The notes: a model not told the origin generated them from the letters alone. A stretch of 64,000 nt of DNA from Augochlora pura (GCF_028453695.1 NC_135781.1:23745640-23809639), one strand, 5' to 3'; shown: positions 35,495 through 50,699, numbered from the stretch's first letter. Numbers and translations: made by a program.

Positions 35495-38400
35495 CCTTAT
35501 TTATTACACGAAATCGCACGCCTTGTTTATTAAATAATTTTCTGTGCTACGCAAGCTTCCTCTCAGTTAGATGGTATATATGAAAGTAGCGAATTATCTT
35601 CCACCCTCTCGCAACATTCGAAACCAAGTGAAAAGTGATATGTATCGATCGACGGATTCATTGAAAGGACTAGTTACGACACGGCAATCGAGCGAGTGAT
35701 GAACATGTAACAGCAATTTGCGAATACCTCTAGCCCCGATTGGGGTTACATGCCGCCGAGGGGGCGTAAGTAACTATGTTCGAGGGGGTGGCATAATTTT
35801 CCATTCGGCCGCGCAGCGTTTCCAGCGACGTTCTAATTTTGGCGTGTTGGGGGAACGCGAGTTGCGGCGACTGCGGCTCATCCTTGGGTTAGACCCCCTG
35901 CAAATTCGGCTCGTTAATTCCGTCTAGTAGAGACACGCGATCGCGGATAATTAATTTGTAGGTGGAAGGAGATCGCATCGGGGGCCGCGCACGTACGGGA
36001 TCGCGTAGCGAGGCGGCGGCATCGGCAACCGGCTTAGGCGTATCCTGTGGACGTAGACCCGTAGCTAGAAACGATGGAAGGGCCTAAGGTCGTTCATTTT
36101 GCTCGGTTGTTTGTCGTCGTTTAACAGAGAGGGAGAGTAGGGGGGAGGGGAGATCTCTCGCGGCTTCTTCCTTTTTCGACATCGAATAACAGAGGAAGAG
36201 GAAGAGGAAAAGGACGAGCGGCCTGCGCGCGCTCGTACGAGAGACGGAGAGGAGAGAAGATCCACGGAGCGGCTAAGAATAGCAGGCGGTAGCCGTTCGG
36301 CCGATGCAAATTTCGAGCCCGAAAACATTCACGATGTATAATTCATCGTGCGGACTGGCTGGCGTCTGCCTACACGCGATACTACGCGTGCTCTCGTGAC
36401 AATGACACAATGTTTGCGGTTACCGGAGGGTGTGTATCGATACCTTTACACGACCACTCACACGTGTAGTTCGGGGAATACGACACGAGAAAGCTATGCC
36501 CTATCCTCGCCCCTTCCACCAGCGAATTTCCGAACAGATTTTTTGAACGGTCTCTGCCACCGCTCTCGTCTCGGACGGATTTTTCGATCGAATCCTCCGA
36601 TTCCGTTGAACCGCGAGAACAACGATTACCCACAGACCCATTCGACGACCACTCAAAGCGTCGAAAACAACCAACGCCGTCGCGATGACCGAACATCGAC
36701 TTTCCTTCGCCGGTAATCCGTCTGCCTGTCCGTCTCCTTCAATCTCGCGACATCTTTCAGAAAGGGACTCGCAAATTTGTCGAACGAGCAAGAAGCCTCG
36801 GAAGACCGAACGGTTTACCAAACTTCATCGCGGACCCTAATGGCCTAAGTTTTCTCATACGCCGCGCGGAGCTTTCAAGGAGAAGAAACGAGGATCTTTC
36901 GGAGGGTAGACGGCGTCCGCCGAGTTTCTGGATAACGATGAACCGTCTTTGGAATCCGGGTGCCGACCGTTGAACCCGAACAAACGGAGCAATCGGTGAT
37001 ACGGCTTGTAAAGTCGTAAAAACAAAAGTATCTCGATCGAACGGCTCTTGATATTTGTGTAGATAGGTATCTACTTCGAGCGCCGCGACGCGACGCGACG
37101 CGCCGTCCCGGGTCTCCTCAGGCACCGGCAACGCGGGGCCACATAGACACGCTCGCGACACGTATAAAAGTCCGGCTAACTGCATCCTCCTCGGAGATTC
37201 AAGTGAAAAAACGCATGCGTGGACCGGTACCCTGCGAGCCAAAATATCCTCCTTTGCGCGGAGTTTTATGTAACGAACTCGCGCCATAAACGCGCGGCAT
37301 GACGACCGAAGTCTCTGGCTGCGTTCATCTCGACGGTAAATCTCTGACAAATAAATATCTCCGCGACGGAGCATATTGCGATTTAATTACTATCCTCGAA
37401 TTTTCTCGTCGATTCGATCCCGTTGCGATCATTCAAGCTTGAAAGATTGATCGCACGGAGACAAATATGGAAATATAATAATGTAGGCAGGTAGAGAATA
37501 CAGAAATATAGCGAAATGAAAGTGTAGAAAGGTAGATATTATTTTAAATGCAAAATCTTTGTCGAATTTCAGGGAAAGCGAAGTGAAACTTTTTCAAACT
37601 GGAAGAACGAGAACCTTGCAATTTGTTGTCGCACAGTGTGCAACCTAATTGCGGCAATTTTCCAGCTTGTGCGCCGGACAATCGTGTCACTCGAATATTT
37701 CGTAATGCCTAAGCCTAAATGCTCGTCGCACGGAGAAAGTGTGCGGCACGACTAGCGTGTCTGACTAGTGCGGTTGTTATCTACTTGTACTCATGCTCGA
37801 CCACTCTGTTCTGCGAGGCCACTCTGTTCTGCATCTACGGCTAATAATCGTTCTACATCGTCGCGCGTCTCGCGTGCAAAACATTCGCGCATTTTCTATC
37901 AACTAAATACACTTTCCCCAGAGCGTTTATATTCGATGAAATCATAACGAAAGCATTTAGTGAACTTAACAATATTTTATTCGAAACATTGTTAACAGTT
38001 TAGCGACCGGGAATTTGGCCGTAAAAATTTAGTTCAATGTTACATTTTCGTTTCTATTTTTATTTTATTAATTTTATTAATCGCGAAAGATATTTGTTAT
38101 TTAAAAACTTATATAACAGTATTGAAGCCTACGGTAGTACAGTCTAACATATTTATCTCAATAACAGATATTAAATTATTGGTTATCATGCAACCGATTC
38201 ATAGGTTATCGTTCAGGGTAAAAAGCCGATTTATAGGCTACTTGTATAGGATACTTGTTTCCCTTGTTCTTATTTTTATCGAATAATCGATGAAAATTGA
38301 GAGTACAGAAATCCACGGTATGAAGAAAGAAAATCAAATTTGTTCGAAAGCGTTTGGTTACCATAGATCCGACGAAAAATGAAATCCATCGCGCGGTTGC

Positions 38401-41400
38401 CGCTCAAAGCAACCACCGACGGGAGGATTAACACGTGGAATCCCACTTTCAACGATAACCACTCGTTTCCATTACCAAGTACTCTCTGCGGATCTCTCCG
38501 CGGCTGCTTTCGAGGGGCATCGTTTTCGTGAATATTTTTGACACGCTGCCGGCGCGCGATGTACCAATATTCGAGCATAAAAGCCACCGTGTTTTAGCAC
38601 GTTTTTTCTTTTTTTTTTTGTAGAAGACAAACGCAAACGAAAACCGGATTTGTTAAAATAGTCGGATTCGCATGTATTATATTTGCGGCATCGAGCGGAC
38701 TGCACGCGAGACGAAACACGAGGCATGATGTCGTTAGGCGGTCATTCATTGTTCGCTGGCTCGATTATGCTCCGGACGTGGCATGTTCGAGACTGCTTTA
38801 GCGTTCGAACAAATCAAAGAAGAAATCGCAGGGTAAACCACAAGTTCTGGTAACGGGTCGCAGAGCATAATAGAACAGCAAGCGTTTTAGAGATTTTCAA
38901 CAGCAAAATTTAAAAATCTTATATCATTAAAAATCTGCTACGGTTTTCGTTCGTCGATATCGATTTACGATTTACACATAAGATTCTGTTCGAATTTTCA
39001 TTTCATTAAAAATACGTAGCAAAGTTGTTTCAACCTTACCATTTATAACTTTCTATTTTAGAATAGTCGAAACGAAGATACTTTTTACAACATAAATAGC
39101 TGAATGTTACAATTTTTCTAAGATAAGACAAAGCAGTCGCTTGTAGCGTTTACCATATATTATCTGAAGAATTATTAACAAACGCACATAAATTTAGTGT
39201 ATCGAAGTTGAGAGAGAGGAGAGAGGGAGGGCTGGCAATGTGAAGAAATAATTCGAAGGCCGCGACAATGGTAAATTTTCATCGACAATGCCGTCGATTT
39301 ACGGTGTTGCGATGGTAACATGATATATTTTATAGCGGTCACGCGTGTTGTAATTTACGATACTTTCACCTGCGCGTTTATCGGCAATAAGTGCGCGACG
39401 AGTGCGCCGAGCCGCGCAGGTTGATTTAGAATTACAATTTGCGGTAATAAAACAACATTTGGCCGGACCACCTAGACGCAGTTAGATCATCGAACGTCGT
39501 TGAACTATCGAGACTAATTAGCGGCGTTACGTGCCGCCAATTGGATATCACGTTCTCGGTGCGTTTACTCCCGATTGGATATCACCGAGCCATGACGAAG
39601 TCCCTCCTGCTCCGAGAGAGGATCGATCGTTTTACTCGACGCGGCTGCATACATCCGCCTCTAAACTGGTTCCCAGTTCGCCACTCTAAGTCCGGGATAC
39701 CACTATAACTATACCACCGCGTTCTCTCTTTTGCCCCTCTACCGGCGAGCCGCTATCATTACTCTGCGCAAATCACTCGCTAATTACATCGAAAACCGAT
39801 CGCGTGGACAGTTTCGTCCGGGTGACTTAGTCCTCTTCGAAGACAGTAGCGACTACTAGTATTATGAACACCGATACCATTATAGGATTCTCGTAGTTCC
39901 CGGCAGCATTCCCTGTGCACGCCGGATGCTCAGTTATCTCGCATTTATCGGGTTTTGCGTTCAATTATGCAAAATGTGTGCGCGCGTACATAATACGGTA
40001 AAAGTAATTGCAGCGCGTTGAGACATCAAACACAAGCATGAACCGAAGCCGAAATAAGCAACGGGATGCTTACCGTTAATTATACTGTCTGAATGCATCT
40101 GCAAAAAATATTCTTTGCACTTTGAATTCTTGGGAATTGAATGTAGCGATTGCAAAAGAAGAAAGGGAACAAAACGCGAACGCAAGTATCGCGATAAACT
40201 ATCGCCAGAAACGATAGAAGACAATGAAGTCCTTAAATTATCAATAATCTCAAAAATTATATATAGCGTGTAACTGACTAAATAGGAGAGAACTGGCGTA
40301 ACTCCTCCACCAGTAAATTCGTAGAAATTCGAGCGGCGAACGAAAATGCGTTCAACGTTCTAGCGCAGATTCCAGCGAAATAAGACGATTGGCGCGGATT
40401 ATCGCGGCCGAGAACAACATCGATGACCGCTCGATAAGTTTTCTGGGGTAAGTAAACAGGCGGTAAACCGTCCTGGTGACGTTGAGCAATGTCAGAGTCA
40501 GCGTCACCGTCAGGTATGCCGGCGATGCACGTTAACTCATTGACGTAATACTCGTTTTTCGGGGCCGCTCCACGCGACTACTCGACGCGGACCGATTCCA
40601 CGAAGTTCCTAAGAACGATTACACAAATTCCGCCATCCACTTTGCGGGCTTATCTGTCAGCATACTCCCACGCTTCTGTTATCGACAATTCTTAAATGCT
40701 TGTTACCACACGTGAACGCTTTCCTGAAACGAGCCGAAAATAACCGCGGAAGATTTACGATGCGCGTCGCGAAATTTGTTCGAAAAATGCGAAACTCGGT
40801 ACGAATAAATCTGGTGAAACGATGGAACTCTAGTTACTACCGAAATAATTTAGAAATGATTTATTTAGAAAAATGATCGTAGAATCTGTCGGAGCATTTG
40901 TCAATGATATAATTGAGAAATCGTTTGTCTACTTTTTCGTGGAGTTTCTTTAACAGTAAGAGCGTATAGAGCATTGTAAATCATAAGATGGTTGCATTCG
41001 TACCGAGTGGGGCAAAGTGGATCCTTTTCTTCGAGCATGCGATGCGTCGAGCCGAATTAGAAGCTCTGAACGGTCATCGGATTCAATTTTCTTCTCGGAT
41101 AGAGACGAGGAGCGTAGGTAATTGGTACGATCATCGGCCAAATCGATCGGTCGGCGAAGTTCGGTCCGCTGGGCTGGCTCAAGTTGCCAGGAGACTTCCC
41201 TAAAAGTGCACCAGCTCTTGTGTGGATTCGTTGGCTCCCAGTTTCGTATGACTAACTCCGCTGACTCATCTTCGACGATTCGACAAGAAAACGTCACTTT
41301 TTCAAGTTCCCGCGGCATTCGGTCAACAAAGTGTGCTTACGCCAAAGCACGATTTCATTTGCTCTCTACCATTTCGTTATTTTTTTCACACGCAATTCAC

Positions 41401-44400
41401 AGAATTCGAGGAAAAATGCTTAAGAAACTAGGCTTCGTTTCCATTTTCATTTATTTCTCAATACGTTTTCCGTTTTCAATCCGCTTCGCCAAATGAATGT
41501 AGGAACGACAATTATCGCATAAGAAATAGATCTTTCATTCCATTTCGTCTTCTTACCCTTTCAATTTTATTCGTTACACCATCGACAGGGTTTCCAGTGA
41601 CAACAGCGATTTTTATTCAATTCGCGATAAGAGAAATTCGAATGTACGATAAGAAAACATTCGCGATAAGCTCGCGGTATAAAATGTCCGAGCGACGGTG
41701 CTTTGTACGTATCGGAGAGTAAAATGTCGCCGGCGTTTGTTATAGTTTTATTGTAATTTCCGTTGGTCCGATTAACGAGAAGCCGGTGAAAACAGAAGAA
41801 AGGGGAAATAATGGTGGTGGTGTTCGGTGCCCCGGCCGGCGCGGGCGTTAACGGTAAAAATGTGGAAAGGCCGGGGAGAAGAGCAGTTGTCTTCCTGTCG
41901 TCATAGCGGACACCGTTCAGGGTCCAGATAGTGCGCGAGGGTTCGGAGAAACGACCAAGAGAGAGGGAGAGAGAGAGTTAAGTGACGGTGGGTGGGCGAG
42001 ATGGTTATTTAAATGCCTATAGAGTCCATTAAAGATTACAGGTTGAACAACAAATGTCCACGCGAATGAGCCAGAACGAACGGCGATATCCCTTCGAATA
42101 AATGGTCCGTTTTATCTTGTACGACGCAAACAGCTTCCATTTTAATCTATGAACAATTTTATTATCGGTTCTTTCAACAGTGGAATCAGCGATGCAGAAA
42201 CAAAGTAAGGGAACTTATTGGAAATGGGCAACTTCTTGTCGATTTAATTAATTTCAGTATGTACATTCTTTCTTTTTTAATATTCTCTCCGCAATAACGA
42301 GATTGAAAATCTTACGTTCTATTGCAATGTAGAATATAGTTTTTTAAAATTCAAAAAATTAGGTTCGCAGAAAATAAAAGATACAAATTCGTTCTAACTA
42401 TTCCTTAAAATTTAAATATTAACGAGAACAGTTACTCAGCCGATCTTAAAACGATGTTTCACGCATTTTCACGGTTTATGCTCCTGTTGCTCACTCACTT
42501 TTGTTAGAATCATAGATGAATCATGTTCTTGTGAACTCTGTTGCCCCACTTGTACACACTTAATTAAATAGTGTGCGATTTTTAATGTCTCGCTCTTTGC
42601 TAAGGATTGCCGTTGTCTGCAGACCTATTGTACATTATATCAACCTACTTTTTCTTATTTTCGAACTGTCTTTTAAATAGATAGTTTTAAGTAGAATACA
42701 AGAAGTAATTTAAAAAGGCGGTGCATACATCGTCGAAGAGAAAATTTACCTTCCATTTATAAAATTGAAGTTATTTCTATTATAATATAAGGAAGAAAAT
42801 ACAGATACACGTACTCGTTATAGTTTAATACGAACAACTTTGAAATATATTAAAGAAATTACAACAATTTCCTATCGGTCCCTCAAAGGTACATTAATTT
42901 TCTGTGAGCGCCCCATCACTTGCAGAGGGATGCGCGCGTGCATCGATAAAAAAAATACATACCTGAAATATTTTTTCCACAATTTATAGAATTTCCGGGA
43001 TCTCCGCTTTCCCCCGTAAGAACGCCACCGAACCGCGTTCCCATTCTGGGCTTTTTACCAAGATCTCGAAAGGTATTGTGAGGTGGAAAATTCCTGAAGG
43101 TGGGTCACGAAGACGTGACGAACGCAAACGAAGCCGGGGCCACCGGCGCGGCGCGCTGCGGCCGGGTTATCGGTGACCAAATGAATTCCTAAAACTCAAT
43201 TAACCGTGGCCTTCTTAACCGAAGCTCGCTTAACGAACGAGACGAGACGAGACGAGTCGAGCCGAGCCGGGCAAATGAATGGTCCCGCAGGACGACAAGC
43301 CTTGTTTAGTAGTCTCTCCCGTGCGAGAGGACTCCCGTTCGAACCCGATATCCGCCCTAAGAGCCTTCCACCGAGCGATCCAACCCTTTTAAGTAGGCCT
43401 AAGTAAAACGCCAGGAATGCGGGGAACAGCTCGATGGTGCTTGATCGCCAAGCCGGCCAAGCCGGGGCAGGAGATCCGTTTCTTCGGTGATTCATCGCCG
43501 GCTATTTCTGGTGACACCGGGCAGAAAAATCTATACGGCCGGGAGATTAAAGGAGGCGGCCGCGCCGCGAGAATCACTTCGGCTAGAAAAATTCGCTTTT
43601 CAAGCGGCCGCGCCGCCGCCGTCGAGCCCCGCCCGCTTTCGATTCGAAGGGAAACAACAAATTGGTAGTACCTGGGTGATCCGCAGGTGTTAAAGGCGGT
43701 GAAAGTAACGGAGTGTCAGTTTATTACGAAACGAGATGCGCGCGCGGTGGAAATGCAACATCTGTCCGATGATCGAAAAACCTATGAGCACGTGTCATCC
43801 TTCCTTTTCAATTACAATTGGTAATATAACGATACTACCTTTGTTTAAACTAGAACGAACAAAATTTCTACGTAACAAGTATAAAACGACAAACGAGTTC
43901 GCAAACGTATGCAGTTTCCCCTTTGTGGGCCACAACGTTTGCTTCGCGAGAGCCTCGCTCGCGTCAATGTATAATGCGACAGGATTTGTAAATGATTTTC
44001 ATGATTCTACCGTTTTGTATTCGATCTACTCATTTTTGTCATAAACGCTTGCGGGGAGAAATGAGACGGCAGAACCCGCGCGGAGTCAACAGAAGGGGAC
44101 ATTCATGCATTTTGATTGGCCACAAGCGCGCAGGGGGTTAACCCGGGAATAATTGATTACGCGTAAGTGTGAGTCCGCCTAATAGACATTGAATAGCGAT
44201 TCGTTTTTGCGCGCGGGTACGACGCGGCGCGGCGCGGGGCGGCAGAGGGTGACGAGGAGCGTGTCAGAATGAATGTGACGCGCCAAAGCAAAAACCTTGT
44301 CGCGTATTCCTCTCGCGTGGCTCCTCTTTTTGCCCGGCTTCTCTATCTCCTCTTCCTCTTCCTCCTCATCTTTTACTCTTCTTCCCACCCGCCTCAGGTT

Positions 44401-45883
44401 ATCTTCGCCGGGCATGGGGCACTTGACGCACGACTCCGACGGCGACCAAGACGGCGACTAAGACGGCGACTGTCCTCCGTGTAAGGTCCCAGAACAGGAC
44501 GCGTTGAATCGGCCCTCGTCTCCTTGGCTGTTCCCCGTAAAGCGGGCGACGTCGGCGACTACTATCTGCCACTTCACGTTGTCCAGCAGCCTTCAGCCGC
44601 GAGTGTACTCATCGTGCCGTGGAAAAAAATGCTCGGCTCAATCAACGAGATAATTTGCATGCCGCGCGCGTTACGCGCCTCTGAAAAAGAAAAAGCGGCT
44701 CGGTGACTCGCGGTGACTCGGTGACTCGGTTCGATGCAACCTGCCGCCCGGCGACCCGCGTCTCTCGTTACCCATTTAATTGAACTTTCGCTAAGTGGAA
44801 CGAGGTGACGAATTCGATGATGCTGCCTGGCTTTTCACGGAATCGTTACAGCAACGTCGCGCAACGGCCGCGTCCACCGTCCGTCGAACACTGTAACTCG
44901 ATTGCACTGCGCTCTTGTAACTGCGATCTCTGTAACAGTGGTTATTCGCAGTGGTTTAACCAATTTAATTTTATAACTCTTGCGACAGTTACGCTGTTAA
45001 TTCCGTAAGTCCAAGCTTTGATGATATAAAATTATCTTGGAACGTGATATAACAATTTTAGCGGAGTCACCGCTCGAGTGCGAAGGCTTAATAGAGAATT
45101 CAACCGCGGATGTTGCCCCGTCGATCAGGAATGTCGGTTGTTCTAGAATCGAGGATCCAAAGATTGAGAATCGTTCTCTCGATCGTTGAAAGCTGTGTTC
45201 GATAAATCAAGCACTCCGTTGGATTAGTAGGTATACTGGTGGACCCTGAGCGAGCATGATCCGTTAGGGGCTTTTAGTGGTCGGATTTATTGAACCGGAG
45301 GATCGCACGCGTCGAACGTTAATCTCGAGCGAATCGCTGTCGACGCGGTGCATCAATCCGACGATTTATCACGGCAATTTGCCACTGTCGTGTCGGCCGG
45401 AATTCATCGACCGCTCGATTTGTCACGATTTGCCATGCCTATTTGGGAAACATTTTCGAGCTGGCCATTCTCGGGGCTATCGCCGGGGCTATTATTATTG
45501 TCGGGCCATTGTCGGGCGGACGCCAGGTGACATTTTTCTAGGTTGAATGCGTGCCGAAGTCGCTCGGCCGGCCGGCCGGCTCGTCGGATCGTCGGCTCGT
45601 GCTTTGCTCGCTAGGAAGGTAGTAAATTTTGTGGTCGACTCAATGGAGACGTCGTCATCCTTCTTCGGGTATTGCCGCGGTGAGGTGGCCCTGATGGGAC
45701 GGGAACGAGGGAACGCGGCGTTGTACGAGGGATGCGTTACGCTACCAATCTGCCACGGTTTACGACAAACTAAACGCGATATTAGTTTAGGGGAAATTCA
45801 AGTACCACCGCTGCCAGGAAACGACCGATTCTAACCCCGAGATATTCACCATTAAGAACGCTACAGATTTACAATATTATTAA

Positions 45884-46032
45884 CCCCTTACGGACGATTA
45901 TGCATAGGTGCCATATTGATCGGTATGAAGTTGAACAATCAGTAATACGTAATGTGTAAGATTTTATATGAAGGTAATAAAATACTAATAAATCGCTTTG
46001 GCATCTGAGAGCAGATATACGACCGTAAAGGG
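45884..46032. mobile_element. Short MITE-like element with CCCTTACGG ends
   Basis: The left end, CCCCTTACGGACG, follows TTAA (45880-45883). The right end, in reverse complement, reads CCCTTTACGGTCGTATA. The approximately 149-bp interior is AT-rich and non-coding. The left TTAA has no intact partner on the right, where CTAT follows, so the right target duplication has decayed. The ends resemble those of the TTAA-flanked element at 12775 but the interior differs. Confidence 0.55.
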
Positions 46033-49000
46033 CTATTCACAACTTTATTATTTACCTATAGTTAATTAAGAAAACATCACTGATATGAACACCTTAGCAA
46101 TGAATAGATAAGATAGAATTCAGGAAACAACGAGAAATTCAGAAAGGGATAATGGTAAATAAATTTGGCGATTATTTCGGAACGTGATACAACATGTGCG
46201 GAAATTCTGAAGGAGTAGCTCTATCTCGACCCGTGTCCGATCAAGCGATCCACGAGAGACGGAGTTGATACGGCGCATCAATCTCGAATCCCGAAACCCG
46301 AAACCCGACACGACAGCCGGTGTCCAGCTGAGAGCCGTCGCGGCCGTCGCGCGTCGCGCGTCGCGACGAGTCGGTAGCCGCGTTTTTCATCGGTGTGTCG
46401 GAGCCTATTCAAGTGTTGGCAGTTTTTCACGCGGCAGGCGACAAATATCCCCACTAAAATCCTCCTTAGATGAGTCCCTACGAGGTTGGGGATGTCACAT
46501 TGGATCCTATGCCCGGGAACATTCACCATGCTGGTCTCACGCCGGTGACAGCGAGCGCGTTCGCGATTCGTTCTTTCCGAATCCTGGTCCGTGATCCGTG
46601 GTCCCGCGATCTGATACCGGTGTAACTGCGACGACGATCGTATCGGAGCAGATTCCGGGATACCAACGACAGCCATAACTCGCCGAGGTCGGCTTTAAAT
46701 CGACTTTCCCGTTTCCCGGCCCAATTAGGCTGGTCTTCGCGGGATCTCCGAGTACAATCGCCTGGCTATCTAGCTTAGGATCGCGAGACCGGTCAGCTAA
46801 TTATGCGCCAGCACTACCGAGATCCGTTGCACCGGATTGCACTTCTCCATCGCTGTTCTGCGACCGCGTCGGCGAACGAAATTCGACGGTGAGACAATTC
46901 GTTCGCGTACCGTCGAACGCAAGTTGGACATCCTCTTCCGATCATCTCCGCGCCGACTGTTCCCGATGGATCCCCCGAGTGTTCTGGATAACTGTCGATG
47001 CACCTTGGATTTTGGCCAACCAACCACTCGATTCGTGCTCGAGATACGTGCTCGAGCTGTATAGTGATCGAAATCGAAATCGAAAACATTGTTGGTACCC
47101 GTTCGACTGTGCGACGTTTACTAGCCATAAACTGTGCAGCTCCCGTTGTACCTCTAAGAAAAAGTATGTCGTGAGCTGCTGAATGCAAGCGAGAGTATCT
47201 CAATCTTTAAGCCGGATTAGTGTCACGATCCCGGCAACATGCGGCGCACGGATTGAAATTGAAATGACAGTTCAAAGCGGCGACCCGCAGATATGTTTAC
47301 GGCGATTCGGTAAGTTATGGGAAGGTGTTAATAACCACGTCTAAACACCGTGAAATACCGTCGGTCGGATTAACGGAGATAATCGAGAGTTGATGATTTC
47401 CGTTCACCTTCCGTACGTGATTTATTCATTGAGCCGGAGCTGTTGACAATTTATAGCTGCCACTTATGTTCCCATAAAATACGATTTATTTAGAATGGCT
47501 TGATCCTACTTATCGTTTAAACTTATACGACTGATCGCAAGTAATATTGTATAGACGAAGTAGTTTCGATCACTGGATTCAATTGTACTGTTCCCGTTGA
47601 TGATAAAATAGTTCCAATGCAATTGGATCTACTTCTGAAGAGTAATTGATCAACCTTTTAAAGAACACGTCTAATTGCACTGTCCTACTATATACAATAT
47701 AAATGGTCTCAACAATCTATCTTTATTTTCAAAGTACATTCGATTCTCCCAAAAATGTTAATAACTCTTTTTCTATTACTTAAGCGAAAGAACACAGTGT
47801 CCGCAGTAATATAAATGTTGTAAAACAATTTTCAATGCGACGAAAATACTTTGAAAAACGTGAAACGAAAACGATTGCCAATTAAGACAATAATCAACGA
47901 AACTGCGCGTCTAAAATCGTGTTTTCTGTACTAGCATGCGATGGAAATGTAAAATAAGTCCCGAGTAAAGGCTAGGCGTAACAGTGAAGTGCATCGCTGG
48001 TTCGAAACACCTGCACACAGAGGACTTCAATTTTCAAAGGATAATGAATTTCGAAATACTTGCGCGAGCTATTTATGGTGAACCGGGATGGAGCATAGAT
48101 CCTCGCTCGAATCGGTGGAACGCGCGTCTTGGAAATTCTGAGAATGGCGGATTGCCCCCGTAGACTCACCTTCGCGTTCGGCCTCGATGGGAATTCCTCT
48201 GATCGATAGTAGAAATACTGGAAATACTGGATTTTTCACGGAGAGGATTCTCGGTGCTGTCGCGTGTTACGGTGCCGTGTCGTCTGCCATTCGCTGTTGG
48301 TAATTTCCTTGGTCGGCCCACACCTTTCCCCGCAACCCCCTTTGCAAACACCGTGGCACCACGCGTTTTAATATTTTCCTCGTTACGTAACGGCGAATTT
48401 GAATTTTAATGGACCCCACGCCTCTGCGCGGCATGGATACCGATACACCGCTGTATCGAAGTACGATCAAGCATATTCCTCCGACTAATTTGATAGATGG
48501 TCGTTAACGAGCCAGCTGGCAGCCGATGTCCACGAAACGCTATCGCGACGCGACGCGACGCGATTCGACTCGCTTCGGAATTAGTCACTTATATTTTGTT
48601 GCATGCTGATTCCTGTGGACACGTACACGCTCTACACCGCCGATAAACACCGTCCGCGATGGCCATATTTGAAAATCAATTACATATTGCGGCGTGGGTT
48701 TATCGATTATTGCGATACGTATGGATTCATCAATTATTGAAATACAAAGTACGAAGTCGCGGAGGGTGGGACGAATAAATGGAACCCGTTTATTACTGCG
48801 ACAATGCTACTGATAAACCCATTTATCCCCATTGGATAAATTCTATACAACGAAACGCGGAATAATATTTTGTTCTACTAATCGGTATGGAAGATGTAAA
48901 TCTTTCTGCGCCGATTACATGAAACAATTAGCCAAATGGACATCCATTTCTTCGCTCAATAGTTTCGATATCAATCGACTATCCGTCCCCTTTATTACTG

Positions 49001-49604
49001 TTATGAATCGATTAATAATTTTATAATCGGATCGACTTGAACACCTTCGGGCACACCGCTTGCAACACGTTGCTGCTTCTTCGCTAGTTCATTCCCGCGA
49101 AACACTCGCGTGCGAATGTCGGCCACTTCATAGTCGGTCAAGTATCCATTTGAAGCTTCCGTGCCGACCGTGCCGATGCAATTAAACCACGAAACACGAG
49201 TCGGCTGCATTTTCTGTGCCGCGATGCACGCGTGCTGCTCGATCCGCGCCGCTCGTGCTCGTGCTCGTGCTCGACCAAAAAGCACGCGACCCTCGCTATT
49301 ATTGGAGAACGAGAATCTTATTTAATGGAACCGACACACCGGAATTAGGACGCGGGGCGTTCGTTTAACTCCGACCGAGAGCTTCGCAAGTTTTAATAGA
49401 TATTACACACAGTATTCAAACCAGCTCCGGTTTCAATTGCCTCTGTTACGATGAGTCAAGTGTTACATATTTTACGAAACTCTGTGCTCGAGAATCATCC
49501 GCAAGCTCGGGAGCTCCTCGCGCTGCTACTTATTTCAGAACCGCGTTCGTTGGCACTTTTTCGTCCTTCATTTTCTTGATAAAGCGAGAGGACTTTTGTT
49601 TCAT

Positions 49605-49716
49605 ATCGATGACAGAAGATTCAAATTTTGTTTCAATTTAATAGAAACGATTGGCAGTCGTGTTCACGAAATTATATACAAAGTCACGAGCCTGATTATA
49701 TAGCGTAGGGGGTTAA
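49605..49716 (-). mobile_element. TTAA-ended repeat fragment, copy 1
   Basis: Read on the minus strand it begins TTAACCCCCTACGCTATA and aligns over about 110 bases with copy 2 at 50700-50809. Shared blocks include the TTAACCC end, GACTTTR.ATA and CTTCTGT.ATC. A TTAACCC terminus is typical of piggyBac-type MITEs. The other end is not identifiable. Confidence 0.5.
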
Positions 49717-50148
49717 GAAACAAAATGAGAGTTCGAGTCGGACATGATTTGAAAAAAAGTAGAAGCAATGCGAGAGAAGTTTCCTTCGCGAGTAAACGAG
49801 ATTACTCTACGCAAGAAGAGAAGCGAGCTTATTGTTGTTAATTTTCTTACGGTGGAGATTGGTATGGTTTCCTATAAAGATTCCGTCGATAAAGTTGACG
49901 CGGGCAATCTAAAGTAAGCGTTTTAAGAGCGCCGGCGTGCCAACGGAATTCCTTTGCAGCGCATCGAGGTGGACTCGAACGAGGTAGGCGGGATGGCGCG
50001 AAAGAAAGGTACGTTTGGTCCACCCCGCTGCTCCACCAACGAGCCAATAACCCAGTCGAATTAAACCGAACGTGTAATGAACGCTTCCGACGTCACTGGT
50101 ACCACGGCGCGGCTCGGCGCGGCGCGGCACGGTGTGCCGTGGCAGCGC

Positions 50149-50175
50149 GGCGTGGCGTGGCGTGGCGTGGCGTGG
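50149..50175 (+). repeat. GGCGT pentanucleotide tract
   Basis: Five tandem GGCGT units lie directly after a GGCGC-rich stretch that starts at 50105. It belongs to the dispersed CpG-rich pentamer tracts. Confidence 0.85.
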
Positions 50176-50699
50176 TACCGGGCGGCTCGTTGCAGCTCGT
50201 TGCAGCACGACGCGAGCACTGCTGTGTTCACCTGTGCTCTGTAATACGAGATGCATTCGCATTACGCAAGTCGTTGCGGTGGCGAACCGCACGCGGCTCC
50301 CACACAGCTGGCTTATTATTTACAACTCGCGGCACTCTACGGCGTTACTCTTGATTTCTGCGTTTCTCGATTTCCTCCGCGCCGCGCCGCGTCGGCGCAA
50401 ATCTCCGACATTGCTACCAACCAACAACCTTGATTCGATGTTTTAATCCATAACGCTCTCTGACCTTTTCTGGCTCTCGCTGTCCACAGCAGAAAACGCT
50501 TGGAATTGTCAAAAACGTGGATGCGACTGTTGAAGATTTATTTACGTGCACAGAGTTTAATGCGGAGCTTTACAAACAATATTCGATAGAACGAACGTCT
50601 TTGCGTCAAGTAATATTAACGACAAGTGAACTTGGCTAGTTATATAGCACGAGACAATTATTTTTTCGTTCTATGGTTTCGTCAACCTTCGTTCATAAA

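Larger units (their letters stand above)
28925..45879 (+). other. Intron 1 of the FGF8-like gene, part 4
   Basis: No coding exon is recognised. The region alternates AT-rich DNA with CpG-rich patches, notably 32180-32335, 33560-34010 and 34680-35100. It holds a tandem duplication at 32754-32955, a 22-bp repeat at 35434-35494 and several microsatellites listed separately. The longest open frames (205 codons on the minus strand at 36757-37374; 176-184 codons near 33523-34053 and 34696-35250) are in CpG-rich or repetitive DNA and match nothing I know. Confidence 0.55.

Noticed and set aside
36757..37374. A 205-codon open frame on the minus strand
   Set aside because: No similarity to any family I know, no signal peptide or domain pattern and no splice context. 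A frame of this length is expected by chance in CpG-rich DNA of this amount.
43316..43345. GTTCGAACCC-like B box as a tRNA gene
   Set aside because: No A box at the correct distance and no cloverleaf pairing around it.
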